A DNA stretch of 35,477 nucleotides from Chloroflexota bacterium (GTDB lineage Bacteria; Chloroflexota; Dehalococcoidia; JACPQD01): contig JACPQD010000023.1 in assembly GCA_016190665.1 (NCBI GenBank), positions 1-35,477 on the forward strand, in the 5' to 3' direction. This document shows, in pieces, positions 6,863-14,628 of this stretch. Position 1 is the stretch's first letter. Each line of letters begins with the position of its first letter. The translations under genes and the position numbers were made by a program. Under the pieces are notes generated by a model. The model ran no database searches, was not told where the DNA came from, and worked only from the letters and a program-made list of their open reading frames with translations.

Positions 6863-6890
6863 AGGCGCGTCCCCCATCGGGAACGCGCCT
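6863..6890 (+). terminator. Rho-independent terminator-like hairpin
   Basis: AGGCGCGT (6863-6870) pairs with ACGCGCCT (6883-6890), with further CCC/GGG pairing possible in the loop, followed by a short T stretch. It lies 40 bases after the HTH gene and before the promoter of the HD/Hsp90-like gene, so it probably ends the toxin-antitoxin transcript. Confidence 0.6.
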
Positions 6891-6941
6891 TTCAGTTGCC
6901 AAGTGAAAGCGGGAGGCTTACGCTCTGTTACGTAGCGCCCT

Positions 6942-6969
6942 TTGACAACTGATGCGCATGGGATAGAAT
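6942..6969 (+). promoter_or_regulatory. Promoter of the HD/Hsp90-like gene
   Basis: TTGACA (6942-6947), a 16-base spacer and TAGAAT (6964-6969) lie about 48 bases before the ATG at 7017. The spacer carries the palindrome ATGCGCAT (6952-6959). The gene also has an ideal AGGAGG ribosome site (7005-7010), so it appears independently and well expressed. Confidence 0.6.
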
Positions 6970-7016
6970 AGTATTGGACTCACGCGTGTGGCTCGCGCTG
7001 GCCCAGGAGGGACTGT

Positions 7017-10000
7017 ATGGCTGACTTCAAGATTCCCGACACCTTCCCCGATTGCCATCTGTTGCACGTCTTGGCCGACAAGGCCGGTGAGAGGCATGAC
7101 ACCACATTCAACTTTCTTGGCAGATTGGACGAATTCAGGGAGCGCGTGAGCCAAGAGGTACGCCAGATAAACGACCTCTTTCCAGAGTATACCCCCCACG
7201 ATGAACAATACCACTTGAGCCGCCTCTTTCACGTTGCTGACACAGTTCTTGGCCGCAATCTGATCGAGGGGATGAATTCGGCCGAGTTATTCGTTTTGGC
7301 CATTGCCCTCTACGGACACGATTGGGGCATGGCTGTTAGTGAAGCCGAGAAGCAGTACATCGTGGTCGGCGAGCAGCCGGGCGAAACCGTAGTCAACCTT
7401 TTGCCCGACGAGCATGCGCGGTTCGTTGCATTTGCCAGGAAGGAGCGGCTGGGACTGGACAAGCAAGGCCACCTTCCTGACATCCCGGTCGAGAAATGGC
7501 GGGAATACGTGCGGCAGACGCATGCGTTTCGAAGCGCCGAAAGGGTGCGCCGGTTCTTCGAACCCATCGACATGGGTGTCGCCGACGCGGCATCTCGATC
7601 CTGCGTGGGCCATTGGCTCACGTTTGAAGAACTCCAGGACCACAAGTTGTATCCACCCGACCTCTCTATCCTGCGCGAGACGGTCAACGTTCGCGCCGTA
7701 GCCGTGTATGTTCGACTGGTCGATTTGCTGGACCTCGCCGATGACCGGGCGCCCTACGCTATCTGGAAATTCGTCGCTCCTAGAGATCCTCGTTCCAAGA
7801 TGGAGTGGCTCAAGCACCGGGCGCTTCGGCCCGTCACATGCCCGTCTTACCAGCATGGGCGCGTGGTTCAGGTGGACGGCAGTACTGACGATCACGAGGT
7901 TTACGCGGCCTTGGAAGACCTCAAGAATTACGGTGACGAGCAACTCAGGGGCTGCAACGACCTGCTGGCGCGAATGAACGATTCACGCCATAGGCTCGAT
8001 CTTTACCACATTGAATGGCGAGTAGCAGCCCGTGAGTTCAAACCCGTCTCGATCCGATTCGAGTTCAATCGGAGACGTATGTTTGATATCCTGAGCGACG
8101 AGATATACCAGGGTGATCCGTACGTCTTCCTTCGGGAGTTGCTTCAAAACAGTATCGACGCCATACGCATGAGACGCGAGGTGCTCACGCGATGGGGGCT
8201 TGCTCCCGGGGACATGGGCGTCATCCAGGTGACAGTAAAGCACGGGCACAACGGCGACGCCAAAGTCACGTGGCGCGACGACGGGATCGGCATGGACGAG
8301 TACGTGGTCCGGAACTACCTTGCCGTGGCGGGACAGAGCTACTACTGCAGCGCCGATTTCGAGCGGGAGCGCCTGAAGATGGACCCCATCTCACGGTTCG
8401 GGATCGGGCTCTTGAGTTGCTTCATGGTAGCCGACCGCGTGGAAATCGAGACGTTCAAGGACCCCTATCTTCCTCCCGCCGGTGAGCCGCTTAAGATAGC
8501 GATCCCTGCGGCGGAAAGGCAATTCCGAGTAGAGGCGCGCCCGGTCGAGGCTGCCCATGTCGGAACGACGGTCACCGTATTCGTTGAAGGCGGGAAGCTG
8601 CCCACGGAGGAAGACGATCCTGTCAAGCCGCTGGACGTGACCAACTATATCTCGACAGTCGCGGGGTTTGTAGAATTCCCCGTCGTGATCACAGAGGGCG
8701 ATCGCAGGACTATCGTGCTTCACCCAAAACAGGACGCAGCTGCCGCCCGAAGACGCTTCGGCGAGCAATTCGAAGTGAGTCAGATTGACTTGAGCTACCC
8801 CTGGGAAGAGGTCTTCCTACCGCAAGATCAGCAGGCGTCCCGGGAGGTACTGCGGGAGGAGCGTCTCGACATTGCTGACGACCTGGCGCTGGCAGGCTAT
8901 GCCGGCGTCCTAACCTGCTTGGTTCCCTTGACACGCGACTTGGACCTCTGTGGGATCGGCTCGACTACATGCTACGGCGAAGGATGGGACGGTGCCGAAG
9001 TTTGGAGGCGCGGGCAGGCGGACTTGGCGGGACGAATACGATGGCATCCTTCTTGGAACGGAAGCCGGGCATATCTTGTCGCTGAAGGACAAGGCGGGGT
9101 CGGCCGGAGTGCCTCACATGCCGCGGGGTTCGAAGTCTACAGAGACGGAGTGCTTGTGGCGGCGGCGCCGCCGCCACAAGCTTTTTGTCTTCCTGGCGTA
9201 TCGAATTGTGTGCCCCAGACGAGGCTGGTTGTGAACTTGCCAAAGTCCAGGACCGCCCTGGATGTGGCTCGCACGCAACTGGTGGGACGAGGTGCGAACT
9301 GGGCTGAGCCAGTCTACGAGGCGTATCTGCAGCATCTATGGAAAATGTCCGGTGAGAGGCTGCTGACAATGGCCGCGTCGGAAAGATGGCATGAACTGGG
9401 GCGTTTCCTGGCCTTCCACGGGATCGAACCCGAAAGTCTTTGCCGGCTGCTTCCGCGTGAGCGATGGCCACTCCTCTTTTTGGAAAAGGGTGGTTCGCTG
9501 GCAGTCGAGGAATGCGGAAATCTGCCGCCCGGACCCATCTACGCTTGCCCAGATACGCTTGTTCAAGAGGCGACTCGCGTGGCGTGGGACCAATGGGTTA
9601 TTGGTCGCCCCCACAAAGGTCCTCTGTCCATGTGGCGAGGGGAAACCTGCGTCTTGTGGGGCGACGGCGAAAGGTTCGGCTCCTCGCTCTGGGGCGCTTT
9701 TGCCTTGCAATCGACCAAGCTGGAAGAATACGACTGGGCCAGGGTCCGCTTCTTGCGACCACCGTGGGCAGGCGGCCCCCCGTTGCTACAATATGTGCTG
9801 GTTGCCAGGGAGGCAGAGAATACCGGTTGGAACTGGGAAGACTTGCTTCAGAAAGCCTGCAGGGATCCCGCTCTGCTGACGCCCATGGATTTGCGGCTGC
9901 TTCAATTCCTGAGTGGCCACGGGTTGAGCGCGGCGTTTCCGCCCACGCTGAACGACGACACTTTGCTCACAGTCAGGGACTTGAGGAACTGGCGATTCGC

Positions 10001-10436
10001 CTCTCACCGCGGACTTCCCAGTGTTGCAGAGTTCTCGTCACCCTTCGCGGGCTTCTTTGCCTACGGAAACGAGGTGTGGAACCTTAAACATCCCCTTACG
10101 CGGGTGCTGCTGCGGCTGAGAGCGGGCTCATTACTTAGCAGACTACAGAGGACCCTTTCCGCAGGCGCCATCGGTCGCATGGAAGACGCGTTCGCCTCTC
10201 TCTTCTGTGCTGACGATGCGAGGCAGTTCTATAGGGAATGGCCCGCGCAGCTGCGCAATCTCTGTCTAGTAGCGTGCGAAGTCGGCTTATGCGGGGCAGC
10301 CGAAGTCTCCGGCGCCATACTCAAGCCCGATGATATCATCCTTGGAAGCCTTGAGCTTGACCGGATGGACTACCAGTGGGCGACGAAGTGTAGAAAGCTG
10401 GAAAAGCCCAAACCGTTCGGCCAGGCCTTATCTTAG
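7017..10436 (+). CDS. HD-type phosphohydrolase fused to an Hsp90-like (GHKL) ATPase domain
   Basis: 1139-aa multidomain protein without signal peptide or membrane segment. Residues about 50-310 look like an HD-superfamily metal-dependent phosphohydrolase: H61, H72 (LFHVADT) and the HD pair H101-D102 (GHDWGM). Residues about 345-560 carry a Bergerat-fold ATPase closely like Hsp90. The N-box is E374-LLQN378-SID381, the G1 box D422-G-I-G425, and the G2 box SRFGIGLLSCFMVAD (from S459). About 650-1139 is unrecognised. HD-plus-Hsp90-like architectures are known from prokaryotic conflict-type gene neighbourhoods, and this one stands in a toxin-antitoxin island, so a stress or defence role is plausible but unproven. 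It could also be a signalling enzyme. It has its own promoter and an AGGAGG site, and follows a terminator, so it is a stand-alone gene. Confidence 0.8.
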   Translation: MADFKIPDTFPDCHLLHVLADKAGERHDTTFNFLGRLDEFRERVSQEVRQINDLFPEYTPHDEQYHLSRLFHVADTVLGRNLIEGMNSAELFVLAIALYGHDWGMAVSEAEKQYIVVGEQPGETVVNLLPDEHARFVAFARKERLGLDKQGHLPDIPVEKWREYVRQTHAFRSAERVRRFFEPIDMGVADAASRSCVGHWLTFEELQDHKLYPPDLSILRETVNVRAVAVYVRLVDLLDLADDRAPYAIWKFVAPRDPRSKMEWLKHRALRPVTCPSYQHGRVVQVDGSTDDHEVYAALEDLKNYGDEQLRGCNDLLARMNDSRHRLDLYHIEWRVAAREFKPVSIRFEFNRRRMFDILSDEIYQGDPYVFLRELLQNSIDAIRMRREVLTRWGLAPGDMGVIQVTVKHGHNGDAKVTWRDDGIGMDEYVVRNYLAVAGQSYYCSADFERERLKMDPISRFGIGLLSCFMVADRVEIETFKDPYLPPAGEPLKIAIPAAERQFRVEARPVEAAHVGTTVTVFVEGGKLPTEEDDPVKPLDVTNYISTVAGFVEFPVVITEGDRRTIVLHPKQDAAAARRRFGEQFEVSQIDLSYPWEEVFLPQDQQASREVLREERLDIADDLALAGYAGVLTCLVPLTRDLDLCGIGSTTCYGEGWDGAEVWRRGQADLAGRIRWHPSWNGSRAYLVAEGQGGVGRSASHAAGFEVYRDGVLVAAAPPPQAFCLPGVSNCVPQTRLVVNLPKSRTALDVARTQLVGRGANWAEPVYEAYLQHLWKMSGERLLTMAASERWHELGRFLAFHGIEPESLCRLLPRERWPLLFLEKGGSLAVEECGNLPPGPIYACPDTLVQEATRVAWDQWVIGRPHKGPLSMWRGETCVLWGDGERFGSSLWGAFALQSTKLEEYDWARVRFLRPPWAGGPPLLQYVLVAREAENTGWNWEDLLQKACRDPALLTPMDLRLLQFLSGHGLSAAFPPTLNDDTLLTVRDLRNWRFASHRGLPSVAEFSSPFAGFFAYGNEVWNLKHPLTRVLLRLRAGSLLSRLQRTLSAGAIGRMEDAFASLFCADDARQFYREWPAQLRNLCLVACEVGLCGAAEVSGAILKPDDIILGSLELDRMDYQWATKCRKLEKPKPFGQALS

Positions 10437-10453
10437 ACCGCCCAGCCAGGGGG

Positions 10454-10507
10454 CCGAGAGGGCGGCCAGCTACCGGCTCCAGGCGGAGTCCTACAAGACC
10501 CTGTCGG
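10454..10507 (+). pseudogene. Fragment duplicated from the 5' part of the arsR gene
   Basis: About 54 bases match 11393-11446 inside the arsR gene with about four mismatches. They encode ERAASYRLQAESYKTLS, against ERAAIYRLHAEFCKTLS in ArsR. The fragment has no start of its own and is not followed by the HTH part. It lies just after the HD/Hsp90-like gene, so an arsR gene was duplicated and then mostly lost, with the DUF5678/HicB-like pair now between the fragment and the intact gene. Confidence 0.65.
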
Positions 10508-10596
10508 GGCGCCTGTTGTGCCGCGCACTCCCAGATGCTACTGTTCTTCATGGCAGGGGGCAACCAACGAGGTACCAGACAGAGCGGAGGCTGACA

Positions 10597-10875
10597 ATGG
10601 CCAGGACCAGGGTAACGAAAAGCGTTCAGTCGACGGAGAAGGAACTGTTGGACTCGTGGGCCAAGTATTTGGATGAACATCGGGACGAACTGCTGCGCCG
10701 TTTTAAGGGCAAGTATGTGGCAACCCTGGATGGACAAGTGGTCGATAGCGACCCCGACTTATCCTCACTTGCCGAGCACGCCTACGCCACTCATGGCTAT
10801 CGTCCGATCTTCATGCCGCACATCGGAGATGAGCCCCAGGTTTTGGAGTTCACGTCCCTTTCGCCTTTGGCATAA
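10597..10875 (+). CDS. DUF5678-like protein
   Basis: 92-aa protein. The segments WAKYLDEHRDELLRRFKGKY, VATLDGQVVDSD and a C-terminal PHIGDEPQVLEF resemble DUF5678, a small family often encoded upstream of retropepsin-like or toxin-antitoxin-type genes. The function is unknown. ATG 10597 has CGGAGG 6 bases upstream. The stop TAA abuts or overlaps the next possible start (TAATG at 10873-10877), indicating one transcript with the HicB-like gene. Confidence 0.65.
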   Translation: MARTRVTKSVQSTEKELLDSWAKYLDEHRDELLRRFKGKYVATLDGQVVDSDPDLSSLAEHAYATHGYRPIFMPHIGDEPQVLEFTSLSPLA

Positions 10876-10904
10876 TGAGTTCAGGCCGGACTTTGGGGGA
10901 CAAC

Positions 10905-11117
10905 ATGGCGGACACCGAGATCATATTTGCCGTAAATGAATCACCCGAGGGCGGCTATGAGGCCAGGGCGCTGGGCCATTCCATCTTTACGCAGGCTGAC
11001 ACCCTGGAGGAACTCAAGGCGATGGCGCAGGACGCCGTGCGCTGCCACTTCGGCGACGAGGGCGGGCCTCGAGTGATTCGTCTCCATATCGTCAGGGACG
11101 AGGTTATCCCGGTTTGA
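10905..11117 (+). CDS. HicB-like small protein (often mislabelled 2-oxoisovalerate dehydrogenase)
   Basis: 70-aa protein: IIFAVNESPEGGYEARALGH, SIFTQADTLEELKAMAQDAV, then CHFGDEG and a C-terminal RLHIVRDEVIPV. The strand-strand-helix-strand pattern with ESPEGGY and a regularly spaced helix is the HicB antitoxin-like partial RNase H fold, without a DNA-binding tail. Close homologues are, as I recall, often named 2-oxoisovalerate dehydrogenase E1 without biochemical reason. I chose ATG 10905 because GGGGGA precedes it; ATG 10875, overlapping the previous stop, would add 10 residues. No HicA-like toxin is adjacent. Confidence 0.72.
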   Translation: MADTEIIFAVNESPEGGYEARALGHSIFTQADTLEELKAMAQDAVRCHFGDEGGPRVIRLHIVRDEVIPV

Positions 11118-11178
11118 AGCGGCTGGGCGACCAAACCTTGGCGCCCTCATTCTGAGGCACGTCCTGCACGAGATGGAT

Positions 11179-11250
11179 AACATGGATATCCAGGATCAAC
11201 AGGATTGGAACTGTGGAGAGATTATCCTGTATATCCTGCACATCCATGTT
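11179..11250 (+). repeat. Long imperfect inverted repeat between genes
   Basis: The 27-base arm 11179-11205, starting AACATGGAT, pairs with 11224-11250, ending ATCCATGTT, with about four mismatches and an 18-base loop. It could form a large hairpin in the transcript after the HicB-like gene. Related sequence (CATGGATAAACAGGA) recurs at 11702 and 11852, so it belongs to a dispersed intergenic family. Confidence 0.65.
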
Positions 11251-11310
11251 AATGTAGCTCGGAGCCACTGCGTCGGTTCCCGCTTTCCCCAATTACCCCC
11301 CCGCTCCCCC

Positions 11311-11366
11311 TTGACAAACCCTCCTCTTTCCCTGATAATATGAGTATATGAGCAATTGGTCACATG
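11311..11366 (+). promoter_or_regulatory. arsR promoter and candidate operator
   Basis: TTGACA (11311-11316), a 17-base spacer and GATAAT (11334-11339) are a near-consensus promoter. Downstream, an imperfect palindrome centred on CAATTG (11353-11358), ATGAG-CAATTG-GTCAC, resembles ArsR/SmtB operators. It lies between the -10 and the ATG (11364), well placed for autorepression. Operator identity is inferred. Confidence 0.6.
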
Positions 11367-11711
11367 TATGCAGGCCAGCAGTTGGAAGATAGCGAGAGGG
11401 CGGCCATCTACCGGCTCCACGCGGAGTTCTGCAAGACCCTGTCGGACGCGAACCGGCTCCTCATCATCAACGAGCTCGGCAAGGGCGAGGTGTCGGTGGG
11501 CGAGCTGGCGCGACGGCTGGGACTGGGGCAGTCGAACGTGTCCAAGCACCTGGCGCTTTTGAGGGAGCATGGGCTGGCGACGGTCCGCCGCGTTGGGCCG
11601 ACCATCTATTACTCCCTGTCCGATCCGCGCATCTCGGAGGCTATCCGGCTGCTCCGGGAGGTCCAGGCGGACCAGTTGGAGAGGAGGAGAGTGCTGTATT
11701 CACATGGATAA
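11364..11711 (+). CDS. ArsR/SmtB-family winged-helix repressor
   Basis: 115-aa DNA-binding repressor. The HTH_5 fold is plain: FCKTLSDANRLLIINELGKG, then SVGELARRLGLGQSNVSKHL, the recognition helix (ALLREHGLATVRR) and the beta wing (VGPTIYYSLSDPRI). The ELCxC-type metal motif of ArsR/SmtB sensors is absent, so the signal may not be a thiophilic metal. It starts at ATG 11364, with no clear Shine-Dalgarno, a short distance below a strong promoter with an operator-like palindrome. The last codons and the stop (SHG, TAA 11709-11711) lie inside the first copy of a 150-bp intergenic repeat, so the C-terminus may have been altered by repeat insertion. The following genes are too far away to be clear targets. 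Confidence 0.85.
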   Translation: MYAGQQLEDSERAAIYRLHAEFCKTLSDANRLLIINELGKGEVSVGELARRLGLGQSNVSKHLALLREHGLATVRRVGPTIYYSLSDPRISEAIRLLREVQADQLERRRVLYSHG

Positions 11712-11996
11712 ACAGGATGGAAATGATGAATGATGAATGCGGAATGATGAATGGGGGACGGTTCTGACCACAAAATACACAAAATACACGAACGTGGGGG
11801 TCGGGGTAGCTGAAAGCTGACGGCTGACCGCTGAACGCCGTATCCGCATTCACATGGATAAACAGGACGAACAGGACGGAAATGCTGAATGATGAATGCG
11901 GAATGATGAATGGGGGACGGTTCTGACCACAAAATACACGAACGTGGGGGTCGGGGTGGCTGAGAGCTGATAGCTGACCGCTGACAGCTGAAAGCA
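11699..11996 (+). repeat. Tandem pair of about 150-bp intergenic repeats
   Basis: Unit 1 (11699-11848) and unit 2 (11849 to about 11996) both begin TTCACATGGATAAACAGGA. Both contain runs of TGATGAATG, then GGGGGACGGTTCTGACCAC, AAAATACACGAACGTGGGGG, and end in GCTGA-rich repeats. Unit 1 has an extra AAAATACAC. The region 11712-12048 holds no gene. The GCTGAAAGCTGA/TGATGA(A/G)TG pieces recur at 17417-17447, 18397-18421, 18573-18600 and 21080-21150, always between genes. Confidence 0.75.
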
Positions 11997-11998
11997 AG

Positions 11999-12021
11999 TC
12001 CCTCCCCGACACGGGGAGGGA
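11999..12021 (+). repeat. Short perfect palindrome (hairpin)
   Basis: TCCCTCCCCG (11999-12008), loop ACA, CGGGGAGGGA (12012-12021), followed by TTTAGGG. A REP-like hairpin between the tandem repeat and the FmdB gene. It could act as a weak terminator for transcripts from the left. Confidence 0.55.
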
Positions 12022-12048
12022 TTTAGGGAGAGGTCAAAGGAGGAAATC

Positions 12049-12234
12049 GTGCCCGTTTACGAGTACCAGTGTAGGAAATGCAAAGCCAAGTTCGATCTTC
12101 GCCAGAATGCGCCCGAAGGTGACGGCGAGGCGAAGTGCCCCAGGTGCGGCGGCGAGGGCAAGAGGGTATACTCGTTTTTCTCCAGCGGCGGCGGGTCATC
12201 CCGACCTTACTGCCCACCCGCTCGCCCCACCTGA
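12049..12234 (+). CDS. FmdB-family zinc ribbon protein
   Basis: 61-aa protein with the FmdB/CxxC_CXXC_SSSS opening: MPVYEYQCRKCKAKFDL with CRKC (residues 8-11), then CPRCGGEGKRVYSF with CPRC. The two CxxC pairs form a zinc ribbon. The family is named for a putative regulator of formamidase and is probably a small nucleic-acid or protein-binding factor; its exact role is unknown. The start is GTG 12049, supported by a perfect AAAGGAGG (12036-12043). The tail is Ser/Gly-rich and then PYCPPARPT; the family often has a disordered Ser-rich tail. Confidence 0.85.
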   Translation: MPVYEYQCRKCKAKFDLRQNAPEGDGEAKCPRCGGEGKRVYSFFSSGGGSSRPYCPPARPT

Positions 12235-12426
12235 GGCTGGTAATCAGAGGCGGTCTGCCTGAGATGTCCGGAGAGGTCCTACGAGGATAATCCACCGCCG
12301 GCGGCAGGGGACAAGCCCCAGCCCTACGGCGTTCTCGCGGGGAACCTGTCTTCCTCATGGAGAGGCCCCTGCCCGACGGCGTTCTCACCCTTTGTAGTGG
12401 GCCGACAGGCCCGTCAAGGTGCTTGG

Positions 12427-12636
12427 ATGCAGAGCAAGATGGCCCAGGTGCTCTATGATAGGTGTCAGCCCGACAAGTGCGACGGCGGCATCTGCGCTGC
12501 CGCGGCGGCGTGCCCGCGCCGGTCGCTGCGGCAGGACGCGCCCTACGAGGCGCCCATGGCCATGTCCCCCTGCCGCGCCTGCGGCGACTGCGTCCACGCT
12601 TGCCCGGCCAAGGCTATCGAGATCGTGAACGCGTAG
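12427..12636 (+). CDS. Small ferredoxin with two 4Fe-4S motifs, RLI/ABCE1-like
   Basis: 69-aa Fe-S protein. The C-terminal motif CRACGDCVHACPAKA is a classical CxxCxxCxxxCP 4Fe-4S site. The N-terminal YDRCQPDKCDGGIC..ACP has the wider C-x4-C-x4-C-x5-CP spacing that resembles the first cluster of the RLI/ABCE1 Fe-S domain (there DRCxPKKCxxEC). No ABC ATPase part is attached. It is probably an electron carrier or Fe-S scaffold in the cytoplasm. ATG 12427 has AGGTG 5-6 bases upstream; an in-frame GTG at 12397 is possible but lacks a site. The SAM methyltransferase follows 95 bases later, but no functional link is evident. Confidence 0.8.
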   Translation: MQSKMAQVLYDRCQPDKCDGGICAAAAACPRRSLRQDAPYEAPMAMSPCRACGDCVHACPAKAIEIVNA

Positions 12637-12683
12637 CACTCGAGCGAAGCCTAGGGTGCGCGGTCGATTTCACCCTCACCCTA

Positions 12684-12702
12684 GCCCTCTCCCATCGAGG
12701 GC
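12684..12702 (+). repeat. Short palindrome of the CCCTCACCCT type
   Basis: GCCCTC (12684-12689) and GAGGGC (12697-12702) flank TCCCATC, within a stretch that begins CACCCTCACCCTAGCCCTCT. This matches a common kind of intergenic palindrome. It sits 30 bases before the methyltransferase start and could lower or insulate its transcription. No gene is present here. Confidence 0.4.
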
Positions 12703-12731
12703 GAGGGAATCTTCTGGTCTGTAGCTGACAT

Positions 12732-13259
12732 ATGCCTCATACTCACGAGCACGACTCTGAACCAGCGCCGTTCCTGGTCGAGAACATTGGCTTGCTGCCC
12801 AAGGGGCGCGCCCTCGATGTCGCCATGGGGAGCGGTCGCAACGCTATCTACCTCGCCCGGCTGGGGTTCGATGTCGAGGGTATCGACATCTCCGCTGAAG
12901 CCGTCGAGCAGTCCCGACAGGCGGCGAAACAGGCTGGCGTGACCATCAAGGCCGTCGTCGCCGATCTCGAAGGCGACTACTCCATCGAGCCGGGCGCCTA
13001 CGATGTGATCATCTGCTTCAATTATCTCCAGCGCAATCTCTTCCCCCAGATCAAGGCCGGGCTCCGTCCGGGCGGCATGGCCGTCTACGAGACCTATATC
13101 GTCGACCAGGCGCGGTTCGGCAAGCCCAGCAACCCCGATTTCCTCCTTCGCCACAACGAGCTTCTCGACATGTTCCGCGACTTCCGCGTCCTCCGCTACC
13201 GCGAGGGCGTCATCGAGCCTTTCAAGGCCATCGCCAGCATAGTCGCTCAAAAGGTCTAG
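12732..13259 (+). CDS. Class I SAM-dependent methyltransferase (TehB-like)
   Basis: 175-aa soluble methyltransferase. Motif I ALDVAMGSGRNAIYLARLGF binds SAM; GIDIS is the acidic end of strand 2; VVADLE and YDVIICFNYLQRNLFPQIKA are motifs II-III. The short length and the order of motifs resemble TehB-type (tellurite/thiopurine) methyltransferases. The substrate is unknown. The His-rich start (MPHTHEHDSE) is unusual and might bind metal (speculative). The gene converges with the MFS transporter gene with only 19 bases between stops, so the pair is not an operon. Confidence 0.82.
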   Translation: MPHTHEHDSEPAPFLVENIGLLPKGRALDVAMGSGRNAIYLARLGFDVEGIDISAEAVEQSRQAAKQAGVTIKAVVADLEGDYSIEPGAYDVIICFNYLQRNLFPQIKAGLRPGGMAVYETYIVDQARFGKPSNPDFLLRHNELLDMFRDFRVLRYREGVIEPFKAIASIVAQKV

Positions 13260-13278
13260 CGCGCCCAATTCCACCAGG

Positions 13279-14628
13279 TCAGGCCTTCGAAGGCGCCTCC
13301 TGGCGCGCTTCCAGGGCGGCCCGGCGGACATCCACCTTGCTCAGCAAAGCCAGGCCCACGAGGAAGAAGGCGACGGGTACGAGGATAGCCAGGCGATAGC
13401 TGCCGATGAACTGGAGGACGAGGCCCACGAGAAGGGGCACCAGCCAGCTAGTGCCCCGCTCGCCAACCTCGTACAGACTGAAATACTCCGCCTCCTGTCC
13501 CCTGGGGACCATCAGCGAGAAGACAGACCGGCTCAGCGCCTGGCTACCCCCGAGCACGATAGCGACTACGGCGCCGAGAACGAAGAACTGGAAGGTGGTC
13601 TCCAGCAGGCTGGCAGCGTAGGCCAGCGCCCCGGTCCAGATCACCAGGCTGGTCATTATGGCGCGCCGGGCGCCCACCCCCTTGGCCAGGTAGTTGAAGG
13701 TGATCGCCCCGAAGAAGGCGACGAACTGCACCATCAAGATGAAAGCGGGCAGCATCGAGATCGAGATCCACAGCTCCTCCTGCGCGAATTGGGAGGTCAT
13801 TACGATCACGGCCTGGATGCCATCGTTGTATGACAGATAGGCGAGCAGAAACAGGAGCGTCTGAGGATACTGGCGCGCTTTGCTCAGGGTATGGCGCAAT
13901 TGATGGAAGCCTGCTGTAAGGTAGTTACAGCCCGGAGGCAGACGCCTCACCGCTTGGCGGTTCTTCAGTCCGACCAGGGGAACCAGCGTGAAAACGGCCC
14001 ACCACCCGCCCGCCGACGCCATCGCTATGCGCACGGCGTGACCCGTGGTTAGCCCCAGCGTCTCCGCCTGGGAGACCAGCGCCAAGTCCAGGGCCAGGAG
14101 CAGTCCGCCGCCCAGATAGCCCAGAGCCCACCCCAGCGAGGAGACTGAATCGCGCTCGTCCGGAGCGGCGATCTCAGGCAAGAAGGCGTAATAGAAGACA
14201 ATCGACGCGCCGAAGCCGAGGTTCGCCAGGATGAAGAGGCCGCCGCCCAGCAGGTAGTTTGTGCCCTGGAGGAAATAGAGACCCGATGTTGCCAGAGCGC
14301 CGAGACAGGCGAAAAGCGCCAGCATCTGCTTTTTCCGGTGGGAGTAGTCAGCGATGGCGCCCAGGAGGGGCAAGAACATAAGCTGAAGCATGGCTGCCAG
14401 CGATACGGCGTAAGGGGCGAAGGAGTCGGCCTTCACCTGGATACCCAGGGGATAGACGAAGCCGCTGGCATCGCTCGCCGCCTTGGCGACCGTCGTTAAG
14501 TACGGGGCCAGGAACACCCCAAGAATGGTCGTGGCGAAGGCGGAGTTGGCCCAGTCGTAGAAATACCAGCTTATGCGCTCACGCCTGGAGCTGGAGGAGT
14601 TCGCTTGGCCAGCCTTCGAGTTCATCAT
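13279..14628 (-). CDS. MFS transporter, UMF1/ATG22-like
   Basis: 449-aa inner-membrane protein with about 12 hydrophobic helices. The N-terminus SWYFYDWANSAFATTILGVF is the hallmark of the UMF1/ATG22 branch of the major facilitator superfamily, whose eukaryotic members export amino acids from vacuoles. The loop YSHRKKQMLALF after LPLLGAIAD matches the MFS loop 2-3 motif. The substrate in bacteria is unknown. I chose the start at 14628 (MMNSKAG..), because GGAGG lies 6 bases upstream on the minus strand; a longer reading to 14724 would add 32 hydrophilic residues without support. It is divergent from the PEP-synthase-like gene. Confidence 0.85.
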   Translation of the reverse strand: MMNSKAGQANSSSSRRERISWYFYDWANSAFATTILGVFLAPYLTTVAKAASDASGFVYPLGIQVKADSFAPYAVSLAAMLQLMFLPLLGAIADYSHRKKQMLALFACLGALATSGLYFLQGTNYLLGGGLFILANLGFGASIVFYYAFLPEIAAPDERDSVSSLGWALGYLGGGLLLALDLALVSQAETLGLTTGHAVRIAMASAGGWWAVFTLVPLVGLKNRQAVRRLPPGCNYLTAGFHQLRHTLSKARQYPQTLLFLLAYLSYNDGIQAVIVMTSQFAQEELWISISMLPAFILMVQFVAFFGAITFNYLAKGVGARRAIMTSLVIWTGALAYAASLLETTFQFFVLGAVVAIVLGGSQALSRSVFSLMVPRGQEAEYFSLYEVGERGTSWLVPLLVGLVLQFIGSYRLAILVPVAFFLVGLALLSKVDVRRAALEARQEAPSKA

